The position numbers and the translations under genes are program-made. Under the pieces are notes generated by a model, which was not told the origin of the DNA, did not search any database, and was given only the letters and a program-made list of their open reading frames with translations. From Hwanghaeella sp964350445 (GTDB lineage: Bacteria > Pseudomonadota > Alphaproteobacteria > UBA8366 > Aestuariispiraceae), in contig CAYGKA010000025.1 in NCBI GenBank assembly GCA_964350445.1, forward strand, positions 1 through 64,000: DNA of 64,000 bases. Reading direction: 5' to 3'. The first letter of the stretch is position 1. The number at the start of each line of letters is the position of its first letter. Below, one piece after another: positions 7,181 to 14,806 of this stretch.

Positions 7181-9277
7181 TCAAACGCGGATCAGTTCAA
7201 ACCCGCCATCCGATTTCAGTTCCGTAAGATAGACTTGGTCAGAACCCTGGTTTCGGCCGGACCCGAAGGACAATTTGAACCCGGCGATATCGACATCGTG
7301 CTGAACACCGGTCGCTGCCTGTACGAAGGCCTCGCGCGTCAACGGCCCATCCACGGATGCCAGAATTTCTGCCACGGCCAGCCCCGTCACGTATCCTTCC
7401 AACGATTGGAAGTCGGGTTCGGTACAGATCCCATGTTGGCGGGCGCTGTCCAGATACCGCCGGACAACGGCTTGGCTGCCGTCAGTCGGCAAGGGAACCA
7501 CCTGGCTGATCACCACACCCGCCCCCGCTTCGCCAACCTGGCGGGCAAAGTCGCGGCTGCCGACGAAGGATATGGTGGCCAAGGGACAGGTCAGACCACC
7601 GTCCCGCGCCAATTCCACGAAGGCGGCCGTGGTGCCGGCGGTGCCGGCCATGAAGATGATGTCGGGATCGGATTGCCGGATGATGTCGAAGGCGGGCCTG
7701 ACATCGCCGGTCTGACGCTCATATGCCCCCTGTGCCGCCAAGGCGATCCCGTGCGGCTCCAAGGCCTTGGTCAGCGCGGCCATGACCGTTTGTCCATAGG
7801 CGTCCCCTTGGAACAGCAGGGCGGGCCGCTTGGCGTGCACCTTGCCCGTCATCCACTTGACCAGCGCATCGGCCTCCTGCTGATAGGATGCCCGAATATT
7901 CAGCACATGCCGGAATTCCGGATTCCGTAGGAAGGCTGCGCCGGTCACCGGGCCGATGAAGGGAATGCCACCGCCGCGCGCGACAAGTTCCGCCAGTTTC
8001 GATGTCGGCGTCCCGACGGACCCGATCAGGCCGAAGACGGCTCCGCTGCGGACCATGGCGCGCACATTGTCCAATGTGCGTTCCGGCACATAGCCGTCGT
8101 CTTCCGTTTCCAGCGTCAACTTCCTGCCGTCGACACCGCCGCCTGCATTGACTTCGGCGAAGGCAAGCGCGATCCCGTCGCGCATGGCGGTTCCCAAGCT
8201 GGCCGCGGTTCCGGTCAGCGGCGCGCTTTGCCCGAAGGTGATCTCATCTTCCGCAATTCCGGCTTCCGCACGTATTTCGCCGAGGAAGGCATTCGCCCCC
8301 TCATGGATTTTCCGCACGCCGCCTCGGACTTCCTGCATCCGCTCTTCGAAACTGCGCATCTGGGCCAGGATTTCTTCCGCATTGGCGGCGATTTCCGCAT
8401 TGGCGGATTGCTGTTCCTCCACCGCCGAAGCGACGACGCCGGCATTGGTATTCAATTCCTCGACCGCTTTGCCGATGGCGCCGGTGGCATCCGTGACCCG
8501 GTCGGTGGCGGATTCGACGGCTGAGATGAGGTTTTTCACCCGCTCGGTCGCATCGGCGGTTTGCTGGGCAAGCGTCTTCACTTCGTTCGCCACGACGGCA
8601 AAGCCCCGCCCGGCCTCGCCCGCTCTGGCGGCTTCGATCGTGGCGTTGAGGGCAAGCAGGTTCGTCTGGCCGGCGATCGTCTGGATGATATCGGCGACCC
8701 CCAGGATATCGTTGGCGGCGGTACCTAGTTCCGCCGTCGTTTCCTGCGCGATCCGGGTTTGTTCCGTCATGCGTTCGGTCAAATCCGACGTTTGCTGGGT
8801 CATCCGGCCGATTTCCGTCACGCCGGCGGAACTCTCCGTGGCGGCGGATGCCACCTGTGCGACCCTGTCGACACTGTCTGTCAAATCCCCAAGTGCCGTC
8901 GCGACATGCCCATCGACGGACGAGATCGAGCCCGAGACAGCGGCCTCGAAATTTTCCGCAAGCCCATGCATGGCGTCTCGGCGCTGCTTTTCAGCCGCCC
9001 CTTCCTCCAGCGTATGGTCCTCTATTATCTGGCTCAGGGCGCTAAGGCGGGACCTCAAGCGTTCAGTCTGCTCGACCAACCCATGAAGCGGCGATCCTGG
9101 GGGAAATTCAGGCATCGGCGCATCAAGTTGCCCATCAACGACCTGCCGGACCGTATCGGCCAGTGCCGCCAGACCATCGACCATCGCCGCGTTGTCGCCC
9201 TGCACGGACGTTAGGGCGGTAGCGCCAACCCGCTCAACAGTCCGTTTTGAAGAACCGAGCCCTTTGAGACGATGCAA
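7181..9277 (-). CDS. Soluble methyl-accepting chemotaxis protein fused to a C-terminal LivJ-type ligand-binding domain
   Basis: This 698-residue protein has its signalling and sensing domains in the reverse of the usual order. Residues of about 100-330 form an MCP signalling coiled coil with the conserved hairpin tip (TNLLALNATIEAARAGEAG, then GRGFAVVANEVKTLAQQ). Residues of about 345-698 look like a type I periplasmic binding fold of the branched-chain amino acid/amide family (ITFGQSAPLTGTAASLGTAM; GLIGSVGTPTSK; SDPDIIFMAGTAGTTAAFV). I see no signal peptide and no transmembrane segment anywhere, so the binding domain would be cytoplasmic. The start is a TTG at 9277 preceded by GGAGG; an in-frame ATG 31 codons later (9184) is the alternative and would not change the architecture. 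Such receptors normally couple through CheW to CheA. See findings. Confidence 0.88.
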   Translation of the reverse strand: MHRLKGLGSSKRTVERVGATALTSVQGDNAAMVDGLAALADTVRQVVDGQLDAPMPEFPPGSPLHGLVEQTERLRSRLSALSQIIEDHTLEEGAAEKQRRDAMHGLAENFEAAVSGSISSVDGHVATALGDLTDSVDRVAQVASAATESSAGVTEIGRMTQQTSDLTERMTEQTRIAQETTAELGTAANDILGVADIIQTIAGQTNLLALNATIEAARAGEAGRGFAVVANEVKTLAQQTADATERVKNLISAVESATDRVTDATGAIGKAVEELNTNAGVVASAVEEQQSANAEIAANAEEILAQMRSFEERMQEVRGGVRKIHEGANAFLGEIRAEAGIAEDEITFGQSAPLTGTAASLGTAMRDGIALAFAEVNAGGGVDGRKLTLETEDDGYVPERTLDNVRAMVRSGAVFGLIGSVGTPTSKLAELVARGGGIPFIGPVTGAAFLRNPEFRHVLNIRASYQQEADALVKWMTGKVHAKRPALLFQGDAYGQTVMAALTKALEPHGIALAAQGAYERQTGDVRPAFDIIRQSDPDIIFMAGTAGTTAAFVELARDGGLTCPLATISFVGSRDFARQVGEAGAGVVISQVVPLPTDGSQAVVRRYLDSARQHGICTEPDFQSLEGYVTGLAVAEILASVDGPLTREAFVQAATGVQHDVDIAGFKLSFGSGRNQGSDQVYLTELKSDGGFELIRV

Positions 9278-9481
9278 ACGCGCCTCCCCACCAAATTATT
9301 GCTCTTTTATTGCTCTTGTGCCGGACATGCCGGTGCAACTTTAGGAGCACATTATGGGGCAATCCGATGGGCGTCTATTTGTCCGTTTGTACTAGGGATA
9401 TATTTAAGACGCCGGTGCCGAAGGGCCTGAAATGCGGGTAAAAGCCGCCAAATTCGTGCACGGTCAGATCAGAAATCGGAC

Positions 9482-10021
9482 CTATTTTTCAGGCGCTTGA
9501 GCATCCATGACGTAGAGGAAGGCATCCCGCTTTTGGCCATGCACCGTGTGGTATTCCGGAATTCTCTTCGCCTGATGCATCCCGATACGCTCAAGAACCT
9601 TCTGGCAGTCCAGGTTATCGACATCCGAAGCGGCGCACAGGCGCAACAGGCCAAGGTCCCTGAACGCGACGGGCAGCACGCCGGTCAAGGCTTCCGTCAT
9701 ATATCCAAGACCCCGGAATTCGGGATCAAGGGTGAAATCCAGTTGGCCGATCGGCACCGGGAAAGGCTCGACGGTCAACTTGATCGTCCCGACAGGCCGA
9801 CCCACGCCACCCGGGACGATGGCCAATGCCATGGCCGCGCCGTCACCCGCACCGTCGGGCCGGATCTGGTCGCTGACATAGGCCGCCACGCTTTCCGGCC
9901 GTTCGGGATCTATCGGGACGTAAGGGCAATAATCTTCCCGCGCCGCATAGCAAAGCACATGCGGTTCGTCGGCCGCTTCAATGGGCCGCACCCTCAAACG
10001 ATCCGTTCCGATCAACACCAT
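9482..10021 (-). CDS. GNAT family N-acetyltransferase (RimJ-like)
   Basis: The 179-residue protein has the RimJ/RimL-type acetyltransferase layout: TDRLRVRPIEAADEP at the N-terminus, then the acetyl-CoA binding region (IGQLDFTLDPEFRGLGYMTEAL) and the C-terminal NLDCQKVLERIGMHQAKRI helix. Members acetylate ribosomal proteins, peptides or small amines, and the substrate here is unknown. The ATG at 10021 has an AAGG-like site 6 bases upstream. It is divergent from rpmE, with 238 bp between starts. Confidence 0.82.
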   Translation of the reverse strand: MVLIGTDRLRVRPIEAADEPHVLCYAAREDYCPYVPIDPERPESVAAYVSDQIRPDGAGDGAAMALAIVPGGVGRPVGTIKLTVEPFPVPIGQLDFTLDPEFRGLGYMTEALTGVLPVAFRDLGLLRLCAASDVDNLDCQKVLERIGMHQAKRIPEYHTVHGQKRDAFLYVMDAQAPEK

Positions 10022-10167
10022 AATACCTTAGAACTTGTTGCCGATTCGCTCAGGTCCGCGAATTGGAAATAGGCATTTCTCCCGTAAGCTGCCAGTTCAA
10101 TCGGATTCGCCGCACGCGCAATGCCCCCGTTCGCCAAAAAATCCCGTAAAGAGGCGGTTTTCCCCGC

Positions 10168-10196
10168 TTGCCTTTTCGAGGGCCACGGCGTACAAG
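10168..10196 (+). promoter_or_regulatory. Candidate sigma70 promoter of rpmE
   Basis: TTGCCT (10168-10173) and TACAAG (10191-10196) are spaced by exactly 17 bp, about 65 bp before the rpmE start. The fit to the housekeeping consensus is fair. It is inferred from sequence only. Confidence 0.4.
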
Positions 10197-10259
10197 CCCC
10201 CCGTCCGGCGCGCGGAATCATGTTTCGTGCGCCTTAGAGTTTTGAAACGGAGACGGGCG

Positions 10260-10481
10260 ATGAAAGCGGAAATCCATCCCGATTACCACGAGATCACCAT
10301 TCAGATGGTGGACGGGACGTCTTACAAGACCCACTCGACTTGGGGTAATCCGGGCGACACGCTGCGCCTGGAAGTCGATCCGACCTCCCATCCGGCATGG
10401 ACGGGCGGTCCGGCGCGCATGCTTGACGGCGGCCGCGCGGCTCAGTTCAACAAGCGCTTTGGGTCCTTCGGCCTCAAGTAA
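10260..10481 (+). CDS. rpmE: 50S ribosomal protein L31
   Basis: A 73-residue protein matching bacterial L31: MKAEIHPDYHEITIQMVDG at the N-terminus, TYSTWG-like TKTHSTWGNPGD in the middle, and FNKRFGSFGLK at the end. L31 helps bridge the two ribosomal subunits. It lacks the CxxC zinc motif of the zinc-binding L31 form and so belongs to the zinc-free type, as is common in Alphaproteobacteria. An AACGGAGACGGGCG stretch supplies the ribosome-binding site. A longer in-frame extension upstream lacks coding character. A strong intrinsic terminator follows. Confidence 0.95.
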   Translation: MKAEIHPDYHEITIQMVDGTSYKTHSTWGNPGDTLRLEVDPTSHPAWTGGPARMLDGGRAAQFNKRFGSFGLK

Positions 10482-10545
10482 ACGGCTTGGCCACTCCCGC
10501 GGGCTGCCTGCAAAGGCGCCGCGACGGGGTAGGCAAAAAGACAGT

Positions 10546-10580
10546 GAAAAGGCGTTCCTTCGGGGGCGCCTTTTCTTTTT
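10546..10580 (+). terminator. Rho-independent terminator of rpmE
   Basis: A 9-bp perfect outer stem (GAAAAGGCG with CGCCTTTTC), extended by TTCC/GGGG pairs around a TTCG tetraloop, is followed by a run of five T at 10576-10580. Confidence 0.9.
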
Positions 10581-10623
10581 CCAGCGCCAGTCCCACGGCC
10601 GATTTGATGCCGACCCTCACCCT

Positions 10624-10651
10624 CTTGAAACGACAAAAACAGTGCCTAAAT
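10624..10651 (+). promoter_or_regulatory. Candidate RpoH (sigma32) heat-shock promoter of hsp20
   Basis: CTTG (10624-10627), a 17-bp spacer, then CCTAAAT (10645-10651) matches the alphaproteobacterial RpoH pattern CTTG-N17-CYTAT-T. The transcript would start near 10658, giving a 5' leader of about 110 bases that contains the candidate thermometer. Confidence 0.6.
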
Positions 10652-10742
10652 CTTAGAGGTTCCGAGGGCGATGCCGATTGGGTCGCCGCAGATCGGGACG
10701 GTAAGCGGTCAGACCACGTGGTGGGCCGCGCTGACTTGAACC

Positions 10743-10772
10743 ATATCGCTTCGAAGGAGGATATGACCGATG
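10743..10772 (+). promoter_or_regulatory. ROSE-type RNA thermometer hairpin covering the hsp20 ribosome-binding site
   Basis: The sequence ATATCGCTTCGAAGGAGGAT (10743-10762) and the next two bases fold as ATATC-(G)-CTTC, loop GAA, GGAG-GATAT. This pairs the AAGGAGG ribosome-binding site (10754-10760) with a TCGCT element. TCGCT fits the ROSE signature U[U/C]GCU, including the bulged G opposite the Shine-Dalgarno sequence. Melting on heating would free the site 9 bases before the ATG at 10770. ROSE elements are known in alphaproteobacterial small heat shock genes. Confidence 0.7.
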
Positions 10773-11222
10773 CGAACCTATGATCTTTCCCCGCTTTTCC
10801 GCACGTCCGTTGGTTTCGACCGCATGGCACGCATGATCGACGCGCTGTCCAGCGAACAGTCGAACGGCTACCCCCCCTACAATATCGAAAAACTCGACGA
10901 CAACGCCTATCAGATTTCCATGGCGGTGGCCGGCTTCGCCGAAGACGAGTTGACGCTGGAAGTGAAGGAAAACGTCCTCACCATTGCCGGCCGCAAGGAA
11001 CTCGACGAAGAGGCCGAGGCAGAGCGGGTCTACCTCTATCGCGGTATCGCCGAACGCGCGTTCGAGCGCCGCTTCAACCTTGCCGACCATATCAAGGTCC
11101 AGGGCGCGCTGCTTGAGAACGGCCTGCTTCACGTGAAGCTGGTGCGTGAGATCCCGGAAGAAATGAAGCCCCGCAAGATCGAAATCGCCACCGGTAAGGC
11201 GAAGAAGATCGAGTCCAAGTAA
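10770..11222 (+). CDS. Small heat shock protein, Hsp20/IbpA family
   Basis: ATP-independent holdase chaperone of 150 residues. The alpha-crystallin domain spans about 35-130: PPYNIEKLDDNAYQISMAVAGF, ELTLEVKENVLTIAGRKE, YLYRGIAERAFERRFNLAD, and the family-typical ALLENGLLHVKLVREIPEE. The C-terminal tail ends PRKIEIATG, containing an I-x-I-like anchor. The N-terminus MRTYDLSPLFRTSVGFDRM matches the IbpA/HspH class. A nearby out-of-frame ATG at 10763 is not the start. Upstream are an RpoH-type promoter and a ROSE-like hairpin, so expression should be controlled by temperature at both the transcription and translation level. A terminator follows. Confidence 0.96.
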   Translation: MRTYDLSPLFRTSVGFDRMARMIDALSSEQSNGYPPYNIEKLDDNAYQISMAVAGFAEDELTLEVKENVLTIAGRKELDEEAEAERVYLYRGIAERAFERRFNLADHIKVQGALLENGLLHVKLVREIPEEMKPRKIEIATGKAKKIESK

Positions 11223-11261
11223 CGCATTCCCCGGCCTCGCCTGATTGGCGGCGGCACAGCG

Positions 11262-11318
11262 AAGGGCGGCCCCTCCCCAATCTCTCTCCCCAAGGATCGG
11301 GGCGGGGGCCGTCCTTTT
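11262..11318 (+). terminator. Probable terminator after hsp20
   Basis: A GC-rich inverted repeat (AAGGGCGGCCCC... paired with ...GGGGGCCGTCCTT, with one bulge) encloses a loop of about 25 bases and ends in CCTTTT at 11313-11318. The large loop makes it less ideal than the rpmE terminator. Confidence 0.6.
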
Positions 11319-11423
11319 CGCATTATGGTCCCTAATCCGAGCATCGGAATTTCCCGCTTGCCGGAACTTGCCGCCGCACCGCATGTTTCGCGGTCGGGTT
11401 AGCGACAGGAAAGGACTACGGGG

Positions 11424-12032
11424 ATGTATACGGTTTACGATTTTGACGGCAGCGGAAACGGCTACAAGGTCTGGCTGCTGCTGCATTTCCTGGGGCTTAA
11501 ATACGAGCGGGTCCGCACCAACATCCTTGAAGGCGAAACCCATACCAAGGACTTCCTGAAGATCAATCCTGTCGGCAAGATCCCCGCCCTGGTTCTGGAA
11601 GACGGACGCAGTCTGCCGGAATCGAACGCCATCATGCATTACCTGGCTGAAGGAACGCCTTGGCTGCCCGATGACCGGTTCGCCCATGCCCAGGTCCTGA
11701 GCTGGACCTATTTCGAACAATACAGCCACGAACCCAATATTGCCGTGCTGCGCTTCTGGCGGCATTTCCTGACCATGACCCCGGAACTGGAAGCACAGGC
11801 GCCGGAGAAGGAAAAGAAGAGCCATGCGGCGCTGGCCGTCATGGAAATGCAGCTGTCCCACACCGACTGGCTGGTGGGAAGCGGTCCGACCATCGCCGAT
11901 ATCGCGCTCTATGCCTATACCCATGTGGCCGATGAAGGCGGGATCAGCCTGGACGCCTATCCGGGCATCAACCGCTGGCTGGAGCGTTTCGCAAGCTTGC
12001 CGAACTACGTCCCCATCACCTATCACGACTAG
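11424..12032 (+). CDS. Glutathione S-transferase family protein
   Basis: The 202-residue protein has a thioredoxin-like N-terminal domain (MYTVYDFDGSGNGYKVWLLL; FLKINPVGKIPALVLEDG; SLPESNAIMHYLAEGTPWLP) and an all-helical C-terminal domain (LVGSGPTIADIALYAYTHVA, the N-capping box motif). The cis-Pro and ES residues that hold glutathione are present. The likely catalytic residue is Ser10 or a nearby residue, as in bacterial Beta/Nu-like classes. Substrate unknown. It lies 23 bp before kynA in the same direction and the two are probably cotranscribed. Confidence 0.9.
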   Translation: MYTVYDFDGSGNGYKVWLLLHFLGLKYERVRTNILEGETHTKDFLKINPVGKIPALVLEDGRSLPESNAIMHYLAEGTPWLPDDRFAHAQVLSWTYFEQYSHEPNIAVLRFWRHFLTMTPELEAQAPEKEKKSHAALAVMEMQLSHTDWLVGSGPTIADIALYAYTHVADEGGISLDAYPGINRWLERFASLPNYVPITYHD

Positions 12033-12055
12033 AGCGAACCCTTTGGCGTGGTGAC

Positions 12056-13056
12056 ATGAACGACGAAACGAAACCCGGCGAAGCGCTGCCGGAAGGCGCG
12101 CATACCGATTTCAGCGACAGTTTGAGCTATGGAGGTTACTTGCGCCTGCCCGACCTGTTGGCGGCGCAGAAGCCGGTTTCCGACGCCCATGACGAGATGC
12201 TGTTCATCGTCATCCATCAGGCCACTGAGTTGTGGATGAAGCTGATCATCCATGAAACCCGCGCGGCGATGACTGCGCTGGAAGAAGACGCCTTCGGCCC
12301 GGCCTTCAAGATGCTGTCGCGGGTGGCGCGGATTCAGACGCAGTTGATCCAATCCTGGTCGGTGCTGTCGACCATGACACCGGCCGACTACCTGACCTTC
12401 CGTGACGATTTGGGCCGCAGTTCCGGTTTCCAATCCGCGCAGTACCGGGAGATCGAATTCCTGATGGGGAACAAGCGGCGCGCCATGCTGGCGCCCTTCG
12501 TCGAAACGCCCGCCGTTCATGCGCATCTGTTGGCCACGCTGGAAGGACCAAGCCTGTATGACGTCGCCCTCGAAGCCCTGAAACGGAACGGTTTCGAGGT
12601 CTCCGACGCAGTTCTGAAGCGCGACCGGACCCACCCCTATCAGGCGGATGACAGCGTCCTGCAGGCCTGGACATCGATCTATCAAAAGCCGGATGGGCAT
12701 TGGGAATTGTACGAGTTGGCGGAAAAGCTGGTCGATCTGGAGGACAGTTTCCAGCAATGGCGGTTCCGTCACCTGGAAACGGTGAAGCGCATCATCGGTC
12801 ACCGGCGCGGCACCGGCGGTACGGCCGGGGTGGGTTACCTTCAGCACGCGTTGAGCTATGTGTTCTTCCCGGAACTTTGGGATTTGCGGACGGANNNNNN
12901 NNNNNNNNNNNNNNNNNNNNNNNNNNNNNNNNNNNNNNNNNNNNNNNNNNNNNNNNNNNNNNNNNNNNNNNNNNNNNNNNNNNNNNNNNNNNNNTTCAGC
13001 ACGCGTTGAGCTATGTGTTCTTCCCGGAACTTTGGGATTTGCGGACGGAACTGTGA
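12056..13056 (+). CDS. kynA: Tryptophan 2,3-dioxygenase (interrupted by an artefactual 100-N gap)
   Basis: Haem enzyme that opens the indole ring of tryptophan to N-formylkynurenine, the first step of the kynurenine pathway. Visible motifs are DSLSYGGYLRLPDLLAAQKP, LFIVIHQATELWMKLII (with the catalytic His), FQSAQYREIEFLMGNK and HLETVKRIIGHRRGTGGTAG, the typical TDO C-terminal region. The 55 bases before the gap (12840-12894) are repeated exactly after it (12995-13049). Collapsing the repeat and removing the Ns restores a single in-frame gene of 846 bp, 281 residues, ending FFPELWDLRTEL, the normal length and C-terminus for TDO. It is therefore intact in reality. No kynB or kynU is present nearby. 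Confidence 0.93.
12895..12994. other. Scaffold gap of exactly 100 N
   Basis: Placeholder run between two contigs. The flanks are an identical 55-bp sequence, so the contigs actually overlap and no sequence is missing. Confidence 0.97.
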
Positions 13057-13070
13057 CGATGGAGGGCGGC

Positions 13071-13475
13071 ATGGCCGTTACCGGCGAATGTTTCTGCGGC
13101 AAAGTCACCTACAAAGTCGACAGCCCGTTAAGGAACGCGCGATCCTGCCATTGCTCCCGATGCCGCAAGATCTTCAGCGCCCAGGCCTCCGCCTATGCGG
13201 AAGTAGCGCCCGATGCCTTCGCGTGGTTAACGGGCGAAGAAATTCTTAAGACTTTCGATGCCGGGAACGGTTACGGTGTGCAATTCTGCGGCAATTGCGG
13301 GTCCACCCTGGTGGCTGTTTGGCAAGGTGAGATTCACGGTGTGACACTGGGCTGCGTGAACGGCGACCCTGAAGTCGAGATCGGCATGCACATCTTCGTC
13401 GGATCCAAGGCCGCTTGGGAAAAATTGCCGGAAAATGTGGTGCAGTTCGAAGAAGGTCCCTCGAAAAAGGGCTAA
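13071..13475 (+). CDS. GFA/CENP-V family zinc protein
   Basis: The 134-residue protein has the zinc-binding cysteine pattern of the GFA (glutathione-dependent formaldehyde-activating) family: GECFCGKVTY, then SCHCSRCRKIF, then QFCGNCGSTL. These domains bind zinc, and some members bind glutathione adducts. For most members the substrate is unknown. I place the start at 13071 (MAVTGECFCG) because GGAGGG lies 7 bases upstream; an ATG at 13059 overlaps that site. It follows kynA by 14 bp. Its stop overlaps the convergent TetR gene by 4 bp. Confidence 0.88.
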   Translation: MAVTGECFCGKVTYKVDSPLRNARSCHCSRCRKIFSAQASAYAEVAPDAFAWLTGEEILKTFDAGNGYGVQFCGNCGSTLVAVWQGEIHGVTLGCVNGDPEVEIGMHIFVGSKAAWEKLPENVVQFEEGPSKKG

Positions 13476-14050
13476 CCGGTGATCGAGACGACCATCCGTT
13501 TCAGCACCTCAAGCATCTCAACCAATTCATCCTCGTTCCTGGCTTCCTTCTTGAGGGTCTTGGCCGAGGTGACGACGTAGTTGGCGAGGCGATCGACGGT
13601 AAGGCCCGCAACCGCGATCTCCTTCTCATACGGGGCGAGAATTTCACGGAGGGTTTCCGTATACCGGTCATAGGCCCTGTCCAATTCGCAGGTCGCCGCA
13701 TCCTTGAAACCTATTAGAAAGTCGGCTGCATCGGGCATGGCGGCGATCATCCGGTAGGGCGCCAGGGTCATATGCTCGAACATGGTGGAGAGTTTGGCTT
13801 CGATGCCAACCTGCTTGGCGCATTCAGCCTCAATCGTTTCAGACGTTCTTCCACAGGATAGGCGGATGATGCCGCGCAGGACGTCCTCCTTGCTGGGATA
13901 GATCGTGTAGAGTGTCTGCCGGGACACCCCCGCTTCCTTTGCGATGTCGCCCATGGTCGTGCGCTTCATGCCATAGCGCTCGATAACCCGGCCCGCAGCT
14001 TCGGCGAACAGAATCTCCTTTTCCGTCATACTAGACATCTTGACATTCAC
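13472..14050 (-). CDS. TetR family transcriptional regulator
   Basis: The 192-residue protein has an N-terminal helix-turn-helix (IERYGMKRTTMGDIAKEAG, then VSRQTLYTIYPSKEDVL) at about residues 22-65, and a variable ligand-binding C-terminal domain. It is divergent from the molybdenum hydroxylase genes and is their likely regulator. A TTGACA/TGTCAA inverted repeat in the shared region is a candidate operator. Alternative ATG starts lie at codons 5 and 8, at 14038 and 14029. A TATAAT on the minus strand at 14064-14069 sits so close to the first ATG that the downstream starts may be the real ones. Confidence 0.9.
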   Translation of the reverse strand: MNVKMSSMTEKEILFAEAAGRVIERYGMKRTTMGDIAKEAGVSRQTLYTIYPSKEDVLRGIIRLSCGRTSETIEAECAKQVGIEAKLSTMFEHMTLAPYRMIAAMPDAADFLIGFKDAATCELDRAYDRYTETLREILAPYEKEIAVAGLTVDRLANYVVTSAKTLKKEARNEDELVEMLEVLKRMVVSITG

Positions 14051-14064
14051 AGACCAATTGTCAA
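14040..14064. promoter_or_regulatory. Candidate TetR operator
   Basis: TTGACA (14040-14045) and TGTCAA (14059-14064) form an inverted repeat with a 13-base centre. It overlaps the start of the TetR gene and abuts a minus-strand TATAAT (14064-14069), a position suited to autorepression. The rest of 14065-14348 shows only a tandem GTTCTGGGG(C) repeat near 14154. Confidence 0.35.
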
Positions 14065-14348
14065 TTATACATACGAACGCTGATTGTAAGATCGTCCAAG
14101 ACGCACCAGTAGCACCCTAAAGGCCCCGCGGAAAGAGTCGGCAATCGAAGTTCTGGGGCGTTCTGGGGAAACAAGCGCACCGGGCAACAAGAAAGTCCCA
14201 TGCTTCAGCGTTCTGAAATGACGTTAGCTGATTCCCCGGATTCAAACCCATGTTCCGGTGGAAATCGGCAACCGGAAATCTACGATCTTGTCCGATTGCC
14301 TCTGGAAATACCTGTCGAAACGCCAACCGATAAAGGGACATCACGGCG

Positions 14349-14804
14349 ATGAAACTGAATATCAATGGAAAACAGGTGAGCGTGGAAGCTGAACCCGGCA
14401 CTCCCCTGCTCTGGGTCTTGCGCGACAACCTGAACATGACGGGAACGAAATTCGGCTGCGGCGTCGCCGCTTGCGGCGCCTGCACGGTGCATGTGGACGG
14501 CGAGCCGGTCCGGTCCTGCGCCACCTATGTCGAGGACCTGGAAGGGTCTGAGGTTACCACGATAGAGGGCGTCGACGGCCCGGCCGCCCGGGCCGTTCAG
14601 AACGCCTGGCGGGAATTGGACGTCGTCCAATGCGGTTACTGCCAGTCGGGACAGATCATGTCCGCCATAAATCTGTTGGCGACGGTCAAAAAGCCGAGCG
14701 ACGAGGACATTGACGCCGCGATGGCGGGGAATGCCTGCCGCTGCGCCACCTATCACCGCATCCGGGCCGCGATCCACCGCGCGGCCGACATCATGGAGGC
14801 CTGA
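14349..14804 (+). CDS. Molybdenum hydroxylase small subunit, two [2Fe-2S] clusters (IorA-like)
   Basis: The 151-residue iron-sulfur subunit of a xanthine oxidase-family enzyme transfers electrons from the Mo site. The N-terminal plant-type [2Fe-2S] domain has GCGVAACGACTVHVDG (about 40-55). The C-terminal helical [2Fe-2S] domain has VQCGYCQSGQIMSAINLL and GNACRCATYHRIRAAIHR. This matches the small subunits of isoquinoline 1-oxidoreductase and of periplasmic aldehyde oxidoreductases. The start at 14349 has little Shine-Dalgarno (GGGACATCACGGCG). The large subunit begins 2 bp after the stop. There is no FAD subunit gene, so electrons probably go to a cytochrome or quinone. Confidence 0.93.
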   Translation: MKLNINGKQVSVEAEPGTPLLWVLRDNLNMTGTKFGCGVAACGACTVHVDGEPVRSCATYVEDLEGSEVTTIEGVDGPAARAVQNAWRELDVVQCGYCQSGQIMSAINLLATVKKPSDEDIDAAMAGNACRCATYHRIRAAIHRAADIMEA

Positions 14805-14806
14805 AA

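Noticed and set aside
12840..13049. A real tandem duplication or frameshifted kynA.
   Set aside because: The duplicate is exactly 55 bp with a 100-N spacer and collapses to a perfect in-frame gene, which points to an assembly overlap.
14154..14172. Tandem GTTCTGGGGC repeat upstream of the molybdenum hydroxylase genes.
   Set aside because: Only two copies, with no sign of regulatory spacing.
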